Under the pieces are notes generated by a model. The model was not told the origin of the DNA, ran no database searches, and saw nothing but the letters and a program-made list of their open reading frames with translations. Positions 55,175-63,886 of a DNA stretch of 64,000 nucleotides are shown in pieces. Positions within the stretch are counted from its first letter, which is position 1. Each line of letters starts with the position of its first letter. This DNA comes from Pandoraea sputorum (lineage in GTDB: Bacteria; Pseudomonadota; Gammaproteobacteria; Burkholderiales; Burkholderiaceae): contig NZ_CP010431.2 of the NCBI RefSeq assembly GCF_000814845.2, positions 3,844,001 to 3,908,000 of the forward strand. Reading direction: 5' to 3'. Made by a program: the position numbers and the translations under genes.

Positions 55175-56169
55175 TGCACCGCTCCCTTACCCGAGCCCGC
55201 TGCGTTTGCCGTGTTGCGCGCCATCGCACGCTTGGCGACGGCCGCCGTCAGAATCGGCGAGACGATGGCGGTCACCACCACGCATGCTGCCACGAGCAGC
55301 GTCGCGCTCTTGGCGGCTTCTTCGTAGACGGGGTTCGCGGCCGCGATCAGCGCAGGCACCGCCGCCGCATTCCCTGCCGTGTTGGCAGCGGCCGTACCGG
55401 CCACGCCCGTGCCGCCCGTCAGGCGGTCGACGATATAGAGCGGAATGCCCGTTACGACAACGACGGCGAAACCGAGCAGGATGCCCAGCAGACCCGCTTG
55501 CCAGACCTTGTGCAGATCGAGGCCAGCGCCGAGCGCCAGCGCGAAGAACGGAATCATGACGGGGACAGCGCGGCCCAGGAAGTCGCGCATTTCGCGATCG
55601 AGGTTACCGAGCAGCATGCCCACGGCCAGCGGCAGAATGCTGCCGACCAGCGTCGGCCACGGGAACGCGGACAAACCGGCGACGCCCAGCGTGACCATCG
55701 TCAGGAACGGACCCGATTCGAGCGACATGATCGTGTACGCGCCCACGTCTTCCGAACGGCCGTACTGGCCCATCAGCGCCATGTACAGGCCACCGTTGGT
55801 GTCGTTCATCGCAGCGACCACGGCCAGCGTGGAGATGCCCGCGAACATGCCCGACGTCACCGGCGCTTCGCCCAGGAAGTGACCCAGCACGATGCCCACG
55901 ACAATCGCCGCGCCCACCTTGGCGGCGAACAGCGCGCCCCCCTTCTTGACGAGGTACAGCGTGGCCTTCACGTCGATGCTCGCGCCCATGCAGACGTAGA
56001 ACACCGCGAGAATCGGCAGCGCGCCCGTGAACAGCGCATTCGTGAACGAGCCGAAGAACTTCGGCATGCCCGGCATGAACGTGGCAATCAACGAGCCGAT
56101 CAGCAGGGGGACAATCATCATCCCGCCCGGTACGCGTTCGATGCCGCGCTTGATACGAATTTGAGCCAT
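55171..56169 (-). CDS. kdgT: 2-keto-3-deoxygluconate permease family transporter
   Basis: 332 residues, about ten membrane helices, KdgT family. It has [20 protein letters not shown] at the start, [19 protein letters not shown] and the C-terminal [20 protein letters not shown]. In this operon it most likely imports the acid sugar used by DtnK and PdxA2 rather than ketodeoxygluconate (inference from context). GGGAGAC precedes the ATG. First gene of the leftward operon, divergent from the DeoR gene. Confidence 0.9.
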   Translation of the reverse strand: MAQIRIKRGIERVPGGMMIVPLLIGSLIATFMPGMPKFFGSFTNALFTGALPILAVFYVCMGASIDVKATLYLVKKGGALFAAKVGAAIVVGIVLGHFLGEAPVTSGMFAGISTLAVVAAMNDTNGGLYMALMGQYGRSEDVGAYTIMSLESGPFLTMVTLGVAGLSAFPWPTLVGSILPLAVGMLLGNLDREMRDFLGRAVPVMIPFFALALGAGLDLHKVWQAGLLGILLGFAVVVVTGIPLYIVDRLTGGTGVAGTAAANTAGNAAAVPALIAAANPVYEEAAKSATLLVAACVVVTAIVSPILTAAVAKRAMARNTANAAGSGKGAVQ

Positions 56170-56193
56170 TGTTGTCTCCCGACTGATATCGAT

Positions 56194-56207
56194 ATTGATT
56201 AATCAAT
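56194..56207. promoter_or_regulatory. 14-base palindrome in the kdgT promoter region
   Basis: ATTGATTAATCAAT is a perfect palindrome 24 bases upstream of the kdgT ATG, in an AT-rich patch (56188-56225) that also holds TTGATCGATTT. It resembles the half-sites of the larger palindrome at 56328 and may be a DeoR operator. Confidence 0.5.
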
Positions 56208-56327
56208 CATTATTTTGATCGATTTGAGCAGACGGAAGTCTAATCGCTGCCAGAAAAATGTGCAAACTTTGTGACTAGGGGTTTATCCTTGGGTGAAATC
56301 GGTCAAAACAGAGGCATCCGGATCGTC

Positions 56328-56350
56328 AAAATGATCGAATCGATCATTTT
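56328..56350. promoter_or_regulatory. 23-base perfect inverted repeat between kdgT and deoR
   Basis: AAAATGATCGA (56328-56338), one central base, then TCGATCATTTT (56340-56350). A long perfect palindrome in the 353-base divergent region is the best candidate operator for the adjacent DeoR repressor. The rest of the region (56170-56522) shows no gene. Confidence 0.65.
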
Positions 56351-56522
56351 TGATAAATGACACGCTGGATGTCCCCGCTCCCGCCCGTTTGCCAACGTGC
56401 GCGCCGGATTGCGGGCATCGCAAGCTACACTATGCGCGCCGTGCGGCGAACCTGCTGTCAGCCCTGACGGCGTTGCGCTAGCCCGCGAGATTTCGTCATT
56501 CGTATCACTGAGCGATCCCTCC

Positions 56523-57290
56523 ATGAAAGTTGCTAACCGCCGCGAGGCGATTTTCAAAGCTGTCCTGTCGGGCATGACCGATGTGGCTGCGCTATGTGCG
56601 CACTTCGGCATGTCGGAGGCGACCGTGCGGCGCGACCTGCGCGCGCTGGCCGATGAACGCCGCATCGTGCGCACTTACGGTGGCGCGGCAGCGCCCGTAC
56701 GCATGCACGAACCGGAGGAATCTCTGGAATTGCGTCGCGAGAGTTTTCGCGAACAGAAGGACGCCATCGCCCGCGCTGCCGTCGCGCACGTCGCCGACGG
56801 CGACACGATCTTCCTCGATGGCGGTACGACGACCGAAGCGATGGCGCGTTTCCTCGCGGGACGCGAGAGCGTGCAGGTCGTCACGAACAATTTGCTCGCC
56901 GTCGGTGCGCTGGCCGCCAACAAGGTGCCGGTGACGCTTATTGGCGGCGACGTGCGCCCGTCGAGTATGAGTGTGCTCGGGCCGCTGGCACAGCTAGCGC
57001 TCTCGCGGGTCTCCGTCGACAAGGCGTTTCTCGGCGCGGATGGTGTCGTCGCCGGACGCGGACTGTGCGAAGCGTCCGCCGAACAGGCGTGGCTCAAGGA
57101 ATGCATCATCCGCCAGTCCGCCAGCGTCTATGTATTAGTGACGGCGAACAAACTCGATCGCGCGAGTCAGCAGCACTGGACACCGCTTGAGCGCGCATGG
57201 ACGCTCGTCACCGACGCACGCCCGGACGACGGCGCGCTCGCCAGCTTCCACAAGCATCCGGAAATCGCCGTCGAATCGGTGAATGGCTGA
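56523..57290 (+). CDS. DeoR-family transcriptional repressor
   Basis: 255 residues: a DeoR helix-turn-helix at about 1-55 (REAIFKAVLSGMTDVAALCAHF, SEATVRRDLRAL) and a sugar-phosphate sensing DeoRC domain with FLDGGTTTEAMA, VTNNLLAVGAL and the D-x-A-F-LGADG motif. It is divergent from kdgT-dtnK-pdxA2 and presumably represses that operon until a phosphorylated intermediate appears. The ATG at 56523 starts the conserved part; the frame is open further upstream. Confidence 0.9.
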   Translation: MKVANRREAIFKAVLSGMTDVAALCAHFGMSEATVRRDLRALADERRIVRTYGGAAAPVRMHEPEESLELRRESFREQKDAIARAAVAHVADGDTIFLDGGTTTEAMARFLAGRESVQVVTNNLLAVGALAANKVPVTLIGGDVRPSSMSVLGPLAQLALSRVSVDKAFLGADGVVAGRGLCEASAEQAWLKECIIRQSASVYVLVTANKLDRASQQHWTPLERAWTLVTDARPDDGALASFHKHPEIAVESVNG

Positions 57291-57297
57291 AGGTGTG

Positions 57298-57322
57298 ACG
57301 CGAGGCGTCGTTCGCCTCGCGT
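57298..57322. terminator. hairpin between convergent deoR and MEKHLA genes
   Basis: ACGCGAGGCG (57298-57307) pairs with CGCCTCGCGT (57313-57322) around TCGTT. No T-run on either side. Position between convergent genes suggests a shared terminator. Confidence 0.5.
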
Positions 57323-57343
57323 GCATCGATTTGCACCGACCGA

Positions 57344-57802
57344 TCACATATCGCGAGTGCGCGGAATAACGACGGCCTGCCCATGCAGCTTGCCGTCGTC
57401 GTCGATCAATTGCCACAGCGTGGCCTCTTCGATCATGAAGCGCTCACCGGTCTTGGTGATGCGCACTCCTTTGTAGCCAGTCTCGTAGCCCAGACGCTGA
57501 ACGCGTTCGAGGAACCGCTGACGCTCCTCGCGGTTCGGCGCTTCGGCCGACAGGCGCGACGGCAGACGGGTGATCTCATCCCAGGCGTAACCAAAGCGGC
57601 GCTGCGCCGTCTTGTTGCCGTACATGAACACCGGATCGGCGGCCGTGTCGTGCGCGAGCACGGCAAACGGTGCATGCTCGTAAAGCCATTCGGCCGCGTC
57701 TTCGGAGGAAATGTCTTGCGGGACGAGCGGGCGGCCAAGCAGTCGTGCGTAGCTATCCGCCAGAAGTTGAAAAAACGCAGGATCAGAGTGAAGCGGCATC
57801 AT
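57344..57802 (-). CDS. MEKHLA/PAS-domain protein
   Basis: 152 residues forming a single PAS-like MEKHLA domain: LADSYARLLGRPLVP, FAVLAHDTAADPVFMYGNKTAQRRFGY and RITKTGERFMIEEATLW. Such stand-alone domains occur in plants and bacteria and may sense light, redox state or small molecules. There is no output domain and no kinase or cyclase partner nearby. The start could be either of two adjacent ATGs (57802 or 57799). Confidence 0.85.
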   Translation of the reverse strand: MMPLHSDPAFFQLLADSYARLLGRPLVPQDISSEDAAEWLYEHAPFAVLAHDTAADPVFMYGNKTAQRRFGYAWDEITRLPSRLSAEAPNREERQRFLERVQRLGYETGYKGVRITKTGERFMIEEATLWQLIDDDGKLHGQAVVIPRTRDM

Positions 57803-57885
57803 TAGGGAATCGTCGACGACAAAATGCGGGAGCCCTGACCATACAGCACCCGCGCGATGCTCCGAGGGCAGGTCCCCGGCAAAAC

Positions 57886-57907
57886 AACGGCATCCGAGGA
57901 CGCCGTT
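57886..57907 (-). terminator. probable terminator after argC
   Basis: On the minus strand AACGGC (57907-57902) pairs with GCCGTT (57891-57886) and is followed by GTTTT. The loop contains a second TCC/GGA pairing. It lies 22 bases past the argC stop, so it probably ends that transcript. Confidence 0.5.
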
Positions 57908-57928
57908 TGCTTGCCACGGCCGTCAGTG

Positions 57929-58855
57929 CTACTGAGTGAGCATCAGGTCCAGATTCTGAATCGCCGCCCCAGACGCGCCCTTGCCGAGGTTGTCGAGTAC
58001 CGCTGCCAGCAGGATCTGACCGTTTTCCGGGTGCGCGAACACGCTCAGTTGCATGACGTTCGTGCCGTTCATCGCCTCAGGATTGAGATGTTTCACAACG
58101 CCGGGCGCGTCCATCGGCATCACTTCGACGAATTTTTCATCGGCGTAATGAGCCGACAAAGCGTTGTGCAACGCGCGGCCGTCGACGCCCGGTGCCAGCA
58201 AGCGCGCCTGAAGCGGAATCGTCAGCACGATGCCTTGCCGGTACGCGCCGTACGACGGCAGGAACAGGGGACGAAACGCAAGACCCGAGCGCTGCTCGAT
58301 CTCCGGCGCGTGCTTGTGCGACAACTCCAGCCCATACACAAGGTACGTCGACCGCGGCGACGCGTTCGGGCCTTCGTGCTCCTCGACCCCGGCACGCCCG
58401 CGACCGGAATACCCCGACACGGCATTGATGCTGATCGGGTAGTCGCGCGGGATCAGCCCGGCGTCGACCAACGGCCGCAGCAGACCCACCGCACCAGTCG
58501 GATAGCAACCGGGGTTCGACACGCGTTTGGCGCTCGCCACACGCGCCGCGTGCCCTTTCGCCATTTCGGGAAAGCCGTACACCCAGTCGGCGTGCGTGCG
58601 ATGCGCGGAGCTTGCATCGATCACGCGCACATGCGGATTGACGATGGACGCGGCGGCTTCGCGCGCGGCGGCGTCCGGCAGACAAAGAATGGCGATGTCG
58701 CAGCTGTTGATCGCCTCGGCGCGATGCTGCGGATCCTTGCGATGGGCGTCCGGCAACGTGAGCAGTCGAATATCGGTGCGTCCACGCAGTTGTTCGTGGA
58801 TCTGCAATCCCGTGGTGCCCTGGTCACCATCGATAAAGACAAGCGGAGAAGACAT
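57929..58855 (-). CDS. argC: N-acetyl-gamma-glutamyl-phosphate reductase, short type
   Basis: 308-residue ArgC of the shorter, second type. It reduces N-acetylglutamyl phosphate to the semialdehyde in arginine synthesis. The NADP site begins [18 protein letters not shown], the catalytic cysteine is in [10 protein letters not shown], and the active-site histidine region is [12 protein letters not shown]. It stands apart from any other arg gene, divergent from a LysR gene. That may make it a second, specially regulated copy or an enzyme for a related acyl phosphate. Confidence 0.92.
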   Translation of the reverse strand: MSSPLVFIDGDQGTTGLQIHEQLRGRTDIRLLTLPDAHRKDPQHRAEAINSCDIAILCLPDAAAREAAASIVNPHVRVIDASSAHRTHADWVYGFPEMAKGHAARVASAKRVSNPGCYPTGAVGLLRPLVDAGLIPRDYPISINAVSGYSGRGRAGVEEHEGPNASPRSTYLVYGLELSHKHAPEIEQRSGLAFRPLFLPSYGAYRQGIVLTIPLQARLLAPGVDGRALHNALSAHYADEKFVEVMPMDAPGVVKHLNPEAMNGTNVMQLSVFAHPENGQILLAAVLDNLGKGASGAAIQNLDLMLTQ

Positions 58856-58930
58856 ATCGGATACCCCATCAGTGGATCGTGAACCTCATCGAAGTGGTAT
58901 CTTCTCGCCACGAGCGAAATAAAAAAAGTT

Positions 58931-58967
58931 GAATTTCGTGAATCTGAAATTCTAATTTTCTGAATTA
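58931..58967. promoter_or_regulatory. inverted repeats between argC and divergent LysR
   Basis: GAATTTC (58931-58937) and GAAATTC (58946-58952) form a perfect inverted repeat with 8-base spacing, followed by TAATT and AATTA (58953-58967). The stretch from 58918 is AT-rich. These are candidate LysR sites controlling argC and the regulator itself. Confidence 0.5.
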
Positions 58968-58992
58968 CACCTGACGAGATGACGGTGACGAT

Positions 58993-59877
58993 ATGAGAGA
59001 GATCAGTCTCGACCGATTGAAGACGCTGGTGGCCGTCGCCGACAGCGGCTCGTTTGCCGACGCGGCGCAGGCGCTGCACCTCTCGCCACCGACCGTCAGC
59101 CTGCATATCTCGGATCTGGAAGCACGTGTTGGCGCACAGTTGTTATCGCGCAAGCGCGGACATGTTCGGCCGACGTCGGTCGGCGAAGCACTGGTCGAAC
59201 GCGCCCGGCGGCTGCTAGCCGATGCGGAGCGCACGCTGGAGGACATCGAGCGGCATGCGCAGGGACTGGCGGGACGGGTGAGGATCGGCGCGTCGACGGG
59301 GGCCATCGCGCATTTGCTGCCGCAGGCGCTTGAAACGTTGCGCCTGGATCATCCGGATATCGACGTGCAGGTCGCCATCCTCACGTCGCAGGAGACGCTC
59401 AGCCGCCTGCATCGCGGCGCACTCGATCTCGGGCTGGTGGCGTTGCCGCAATCGCAGGTCAAAGGGCTCACGCTACGGCAATGGCGTCGCGATCCGGTGA
59501 TGGCCTTCCTGCCTGCGCATTGGGAGATGCCCAAACGCGTGACGCCGGACTGGCTCGCCACCCAGCCGCTCATCCTGAACGACAGCACGACACGCTTGTC
59601 GCGTCAGACGGCCGAATGGTTCGCCGCCGCCGGGCATCATCCAACGCCACGCATCGAACTCAACTACAACGACGCCATCAAGAGCCTCGTAGCCGCCGGG
59701 TACGGCGCAGCGCTTCTGCCGCACGAAGCCACGACACCCCACACGGACGAGCGCATCGCCATGCGTGCGCTGCGTCCTGCGCTGTGGCGCGATCTGGGCA
59801 TCGCGCATCACACGGGGCCACTGGAGCGCTCAACCCAGCATGTGCTTGACGCACTGTGGGGACTGCGGCTGCGATAG
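58993..59877 (+). CDS. LysR-family regulator divergent from argC
   Basis: 294 residues: helix-turn-helix at about 4-60 (LDRLKTLVAVADSGSFADAAQAL, PTVSLHISDLEARVGAQLL), then an effector domain from about 92 (GRVRIGASTGAIAHLLPQAL). Divergent from argC across 137 bases that contain inverted repeats; its likely target is argC, with an arginine-pathway metabolite as effector (inference). The next gene, on the other strand, ends three bases beyond its stop. Confidence 0.88.
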   Translation: MREISLDRLKTLVAVADSGSFADAAQALHLSPPTVSLHISDLEARVGAQLLSRKRGHVRPTSVGEALVERARRLLADAERTLEDIERHAQGLAGRVRIGASTGAIAHLLPQALETLRLDHPDIDVQVAILTSQETLSRLHRGALDLGLVALPQSQVKGLTLRQWRRDPVMAFLPAHWEMPKRVTPDWLATQPLILNDSTTRLSRQTAEWFAAAGHHPTPRIELNYNDAIKSLVAAGYGAALLPHEATTPHTDERIAMRALRPALWRDLGIAHHTGPLERSTQHVLDALWGLRLR

Positions 59878-59880
59878 CGC

Positions 59881-60717
59881 TCAACCCCTGGCGACAGGGT
59901 TAAGCACGAAGTCGTAATGCAGTGCGTAGCTGCCATCCTCACGGCGGACCCACGGTGCGATCAGTGACTGACGCACACCGAATACCGCGTCCGAATCGAG
60001 CCATTTGTCGTCTTCGCGAAAGACATGCGTGACCAGCGTCTCGTATCCCGGCGCTTCGATACGGAAGTGCAGATGCGCGGGACGCCACGGATGCCGCGCG
60101 GTGGCCGTCAGCAACTCGCCGACCGGCCCGTCGGTCGGGATCGGATAGGCTTGCGCCAACACTGTGCGGAACCGGTACATGCCCGCCTCGTCGGCATGGA
60201 GCACGCCGCGCCCCTGCGCGGTGTCGAGGTCGTCGCGTTGCACGTCGTACAAGCCCTGCGCGTCGGCCTGCCACACGTCGATCCGTGCGCCTGCAACGGG
60301 ACGTCCGTCCAGCCCGCGAATGCTGCCGCTGACTTCGCACGGCTCGCCCGATGCACCGTTCGCCACGTCGTCGCCGTTCTCGTAATGCGGTGCACCGTCG
60401 ACAAAGAACGGCCCGAACACCGTCGCCTCGGTGCATTCCGGCGGCTTCGCATTATTCATCGCGACAGTGAGCATCGACAGGCCCAGCACGTCGCTTAACA
60501 GGATGAATTCCTGACGCTTGTCGTTGCACTTCTGGCCTGTCGCCGTCAGAAACGCGATCCCCCGGGCCCACTCGTCTTCCGTCAGATTCACCTCGCGCGC
60601 AAAGTCGTGCAGGTGGCGGATGAGGCTCGTGAGCACTTCGCGCACGCGTGGGTCCGGCGTGCCCGCCAGGCGGTCGATCGCTTCCTGCGTGATCGTGTGT
60701 TGATCGAGATTGCGCAT
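59881..60717 (-). CDS. intradiol ring-cleavage dioxygenase (hydroxyquinol 1,2-dioxygenase-like)
   Basis: 278 residues. An N-terminal dimerisation domain (about 1-90, TITQEAIDRLAG, REVNLTEDEWARGIAFL) precedes the iron(III) catalytic domain. Ligand motifs are visible: GLYDVQ, MYRFRTVLAQAYPIPTDGP (tyrosine) and RPAHLHFRIEAPGY with the two histidines. It cleaves catechol or hydroxyquinol between the hydroxyls; the sequence resembles hydroxyquinol 1,2-dioxygenases most. AAGGA lies seven bases before the ATG at 60717. No maleylacetate reductase or other ring-cleavage gene is adjacent. Confidence 0.88.
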   Translation of the reverse strand: MRNLDQHTITQEAIDRLAGTPDPRVREVLTSLIRHLHDFAREVNLTEDEWARGIAFLTATGQKCNDKRQEFILLSDVLGLSMLTVAMNNAKPPECTEATVFGPFFVDGAPHYENGDDVANGASGEPCEVSGSIRGLDGRPVAGARIDVWQADAQGLYDVQRDDLDTAQGRGVLHADEAGMYRFRTVLAQAYPIPTDGPVGELLTATARHPWRPAHLHFRIEAPGYETLVTHVFREDDKWLDSDAVFGVRQSLIAPWVRREDGSYALHYDFVLNPVARG

Positions 60718-60842
60718 CGCGTGTCCTTGATGTCTTGGGGCGGCCGGTCGATTCGAAACAGGGGCCCGATGTTTGGGTGCAAGCTCGGGTGCAGGCATTG
60801 TTGCGCAAAACGCGGCCGAACGCCTTGCAGACTGGCGACGGC

Positions 60843-61265
60843 TCAGGGCGTCTTGTCGTCGAATGCCTTGCGCGCCTCGCGAAAATCGTCAGCGTTGTCC
60901 ATCACCCAGCGCCACAGCGGCACCATGCCGACAAGCAACCCGCGCCCCAGTTCGGTCAGCCGGTAATCGACACGCGGGGGCACTTCGTCGTAGTCGTGGC
61001 GCGCAATCAGCCCGTCGCGCTCCAGCTGGCGCAGTGTGCGGGTGAGCATGCGTTGCGTCACGCCATTGAGCCGACGGGAAATCTCGGCATGCCGCAACGT
61101 ACCGCCCACGCCCAACGCATGCACGACGCCTAGCGACCAGCGGTTACCGGCATGTGCCAGGAGCTCGCGCTTGAGGCCGTCGTCATCTGCGCTGAGCGCG
61201 TCGCACGCCGCTTGCGATTCCTGAAGGAGCGCTTCGAATGAGGAGATGCCGGGAGGCAGTATCAC
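60843..61265 (-). CDS. HxlR-family transcriptional regulator
   Basis: 140 residues with one winged helix-turn-helix of the HxlR type (GNRWSLGVVHALGVGGTLRHAEISRRL, TQRMLTRTLRQLERDGLI) and DEVPPRVDYRLTELG. The GTG start has AGAAGG seven bases upstream. It is divergent from an NmrA-type reductase gene across 64 bases holding an inverted repeat, a common arrangement in which HxlR represses the reductase under redox or electrophile stress. Confidence 0.9.
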   Translation of the reverse strand: MILPPGISSFEALLQESQAACDALSADDDGLKRELLAHAGNRWSLGVVHALGVGGTLRHAEISRRLNGVTQRMLTRTLRQLERDGLIARHDYDEVPPRVDYRLTELGRGLLVGMVPLWRWVMDNADDFREARKAFDDKTP

Positions 61266-61308
61266 GCGTGTACCTTCTTATCAAAGAGCTGGAACGTCCC
61301 TATTATTC

Positions 61309-61327
61309 GCAACTTCACAGGAGTTGC
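61309..61327. promoter_or_regulatory. inverted repeat in the HxlR / NmrA divergent promoter
   Basis: GCAACT (61309-61314) and AGTTGC (61322-61327) form an inverted repeat with 7-base spacing directly before the NmrA-like ATG. It is a candidate HxlR operator. Confidence 0.5.
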
Positions 61328-61329
61328 AA

Positions 61330-62277
61330 ATGACCACTCGAAATCCTTCGGAAAGCCGTGTGCTGGTGCTGGGCGCGGGAGAACTCGGCGAATGCGTGCT
61401 GCGCGAGATGAGCGCGATGCGTGATGCCGGGCGCGTCGCATCCCTCTGCGTATTGCTGCGACCTGCGGCCGCCGATTCGGCACAGCGCGCGGCACTCGTT
61501 ACGCGGCTGAGCGACCTCCGGATCGACATCGTCGAAGCCGACCTCGCGAGCGTGTCGGAAGAGGCGCTCGCCACCCTCTTCCAACCGTACGACCAGATCA
61601 TCTGCTGCACCGGATTCGTCGGTGGTTCCGGCACGCAGCGCAAAATCACGGCGGCCGTGCTCAAGGCCCGCGTCGCGCATTACATTCCGTGGCAGTTCGG
61701 TGTCGATTACGACGTCGTCGGCCGGGGCAGCGGTCAGGACGTCTGGGACGAACAGCTCGACGTGCGCGACATGCTGCGCGCACAGAACGACGTGCGCTGG
61801 ACCATCGTTTCCACCGGTATGTTCATGAGCTTCGTGGTACTGCCCGATTTTGGACTGGTAGACGTTGAGCAAGGCGTTGTGCACGCGTTGGGTGACCCCG
61901 ACTTCGCGCTTACCGTCACGACACCGGAGGACATCGGCCGTCTCACCGCGCAGATCGCCGTGTCGCGGCCGTCGTTCGACGATCAGGTCGTACACGTCGC
62001 GGGCGACACGTTCACCTACCGCGAACTGGCGAGCACGCTGACGACCGAACTCGGACGTCCGTTCTCGGTGGAGTGCTGGGAAGTGCCGCAATTGAAGGCC
62101 GACGCCACAGCGCACCCGGAGGACACGATGCGCAAATACCGCCTGTCGTTTGCACGTAAGGACGGCGTGGCGTGGCCGAAAGACGAGACGTTCAACGCGA
62201 AGGCAGGAATTCCTGTCACCGGCCTCGCGGCGTGGCTGAGCGAGTGGCACGCACACGGGTTCGATAAAGTCCGATGA
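61330..62277 (+). CDS. NmrA/isoflavone-reductase-like NAD(P)-binding protein
   Basis: 315 residues, atypical short-chain dehydrogenase: Rossmann motif VLVLGAGELGECV, then CTGFVGGSGTQRKI and WQFGVDYDVVG, typical of the NmrA/isoflavone reductase group. It is either a redox-sensing protein or a reductase of an aromatic or quinone-like substrate. The ATG at 61330 follows a GGAG sequence at 61319-61322. Divergent from hxlR, its probable regulator. Confidence 0.86.
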   Translation: MTTRNPSESRVLVLGAGELGECVLREMSAMRDAGRVASLCVLLRPAAADSAQRAALVTRLSDLRIDIVEADLASVSEEALATLFQPYDQIICCTGFVGGSGTQRKITAAVLKARVAHYIPWQFGVDYDVVGRGSGQDVWDEQLDVRDMLRAQNDVRWTIVSTGMFMSFVVLPDFGLVDVEQGVVHALGDPDFALTVTTPEDIGRLTAQIAVSRPSFDDQVVHVAGDTFTYRELASTLTTELGRPFSVECWEVPQLKADATAHPEDTMRKYRLSFARKDGVAWPKDETFNAKAGIPVTGLAAWLSEWHAHGFDKVR

Positions 62278-62286
62278 CACGAAAAA

Positions 62287-62325
62287 GGCGCCGCATGTCC
62301 GGGAATGATCCCGGCAGGCGGCGCC
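62287..62325. terminator. hairpin between convergent NmrA and mctP genes
   Basis: Outer stem GGCGCCGC (62287-62294) with GCGGCGCC (62318-62325), inner stem CCGGGA with TCCCGG around ATGA. On the minus strand a T-run follows (CCTTTTTC), so it best serves mctP. Confidence 0.75.
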
Positions 62326-62389
62326 CTTATGCGGCGCACTCATGCGACGCACTATGCCACGCGCACTGCGCGTGGCAACCGCTCAGCGA

Positions 62390-63886
62390 TTACGTCGCAC
62401 TACGCAGCGCCGGGCGCGACCCCTTGCCCAGCACCAGATTGGCGACCACCGCCACGACGACGTTCAGCGCCAGCGCGATCAGGCCAGTGTACATCGCGTA
62501 CTGGTCACCGCCCACCGTGAACGAGTGCACCGGTTTGATGCCGTCGGCGAACGCCATCCAGCTTCCACACACGATCCCGACGGCCCAGCCGCACAGCAAC
62601 GCACGCGCGCCGAACCAGCCTACGAACAGGCCGAACACGAGCGCCGGGAACGTTTGCAGAATCCACACGCCCCCCAGCAATTGCAGGTCGAGTGCGAACT
62701 TCGTCGGCAGGAACAGGATGAACACCAGCGCACCCAGCTTCACGACCAGCGACACCACCTTGGCCACCTTCGCTTCACCCTCGTTCGAAATCCCCGGGTT
62801 GACGTACGGCTTCCAGAAGTTGCGCGTGAACAGGTTCGATGCGCCAATCGACATCACGGCTGCGGGCACCAATGCACCAATGGCAATCGCGGCGAACGCA
62901 AAGCCTGCGAACCAGCTCGGGAACAAACCGTTGAACAACGCCGGTACGACGTCGTTGTTGGTCTGCACCTTCACACCGGCGGCGTAAGCCATGAAGCCAA
63001 GCAGCGCGATCAGGCCAAGCAAAACGGTGTAGGCGGGCAGGAAGACAGCGTTCTTGCGAATCGTGTTCGCATCCTTCGCGGCGAAAATGCCCGTGAGGGT
63101 ATGCGGGTACATGAAAGCAGCCATCGCCGAGCCAAGCGCCAGCGTGGCGAACGGCAGGAACTGCGATGGCTTGAGCGTCAGGCCGGTCGCCCCGCCCTTG
63201 TTCGCGAACACCTCGCGCGCCGAGTCGAACACGACACCGTAGCCGCCGAGCTTCGCGGGCACGACGACCACCGCCACCAGCACCACGATGTAGATCATCA
63301 GGTCCTTGACGAAGGCGATCAGCGCCGGTGCGCGCAACCCTGCCGAGTATGTGTACAACGCAAGAATCACGAACGCGGCGAGCAGCGGCAGCTCACCCGT
63401 CAGTCCCAGCGCCTTGATCACGACTTCCATACCGATCAGTTGCAGCGCGATGTAGGGCATCGTCGCCACCACGCCGGTAAGCGCGATCGCAAACTCCAGC
63501 GGACGCGACTGATAGCGACCGTAGACCACGTCGGCCGCCGTCACGTGACCGGCCTTGTGCGCGGCATGCCACAGCTTGGGCATGATCAGGAAAACGATCG
63601 GGTAGACGAGAATCGTGTACGGCAGTGCAAAGAAGCCGTACGCGCCGACGGCATAGACCAGCGCCGGGACGGCGATCACGGTATAAGCGGTGTAAAAATC
63701 GCCGCCCACGAGGAACCACGTAATCCACGCGCCAAAGTTACGGCCACCGAGGCCCCACTCGTCCAGATGCGCGCCTTTGTTGGACGGTCCCGCCATCCAG
63801 CGCGACGCCCAGAACCCCATGACGGTGACGAGGATGAAGAAAAATACGAAGACCGCTAGCGCAGTCCAGTTGATACCGGCATCCAT
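62390..63886 (-). CDS. mctP: sodium:solute symporter, monocarboxylate type (MctP-like)
   Basis: 498 residues, about 13 membrane helices, SSS family. It begins VFVFFFILVTVMGFWASRWM with GLGGRNFGAWITWFLVGGDFYTAYT, then GAFAAK-like TGIFAAKDANTIRKNAVFLP and GALVPAAVMSIGASNLFTRN. It resembles MctP, which takes up lactate, pyruvate and alanine. It is preceded on the same strand, without any gap, by a DUF3311 gene, the usual small partner of MctP-type symporters. Confidence 0.92.
   Translation of the reverse strand: MDAGINWTALAVFVFFFILVTVMGFWASRWMAGPSNKGAHLDEWGLGGRNFGAWITWFLVGGDFYTAYTVIAVPALVYAVGAYGFFALPYTILVYPIVFLIMPKLWHAAHKAGHVTAADVVYGRYQSRPLEFAIALTGVVATMPYIALQLIGMEVVIKALGLTGELPLLAAFVILALYTYSAGLRAPALIAFVKDLMIYIVVLVAVVVVPAKLGGYGVVFDSAREVFANKGGATGLTLKPSQFLPFATLALGSAMAAFMYPHTLTGIFAAKDANTIRKNAVFLPAYTVLLGLIALLGFMAYAAGVKVQTNNDVVPALFNGLFPSWFAGFAFAAIAIGALVPAAVMSIGASNLFTRNFWKPYVNPGISNEGEAKVAKVVSLVVKLGALVFILFLPTKFALDLQLLGGVWILQTFPALVFGLFVGWFGARALLCGWAVGIVCGSWMAFADGIKPVHSFTVGGDQYAMYTGLIALALNVVVAVVANLVLGKGSRPALRSAT

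Noticed and set aside
57898..58882. 341-codon plus-strand frame opposite argC
   Set aside because: Antisense to a well-conserved ArgC; no independent support.
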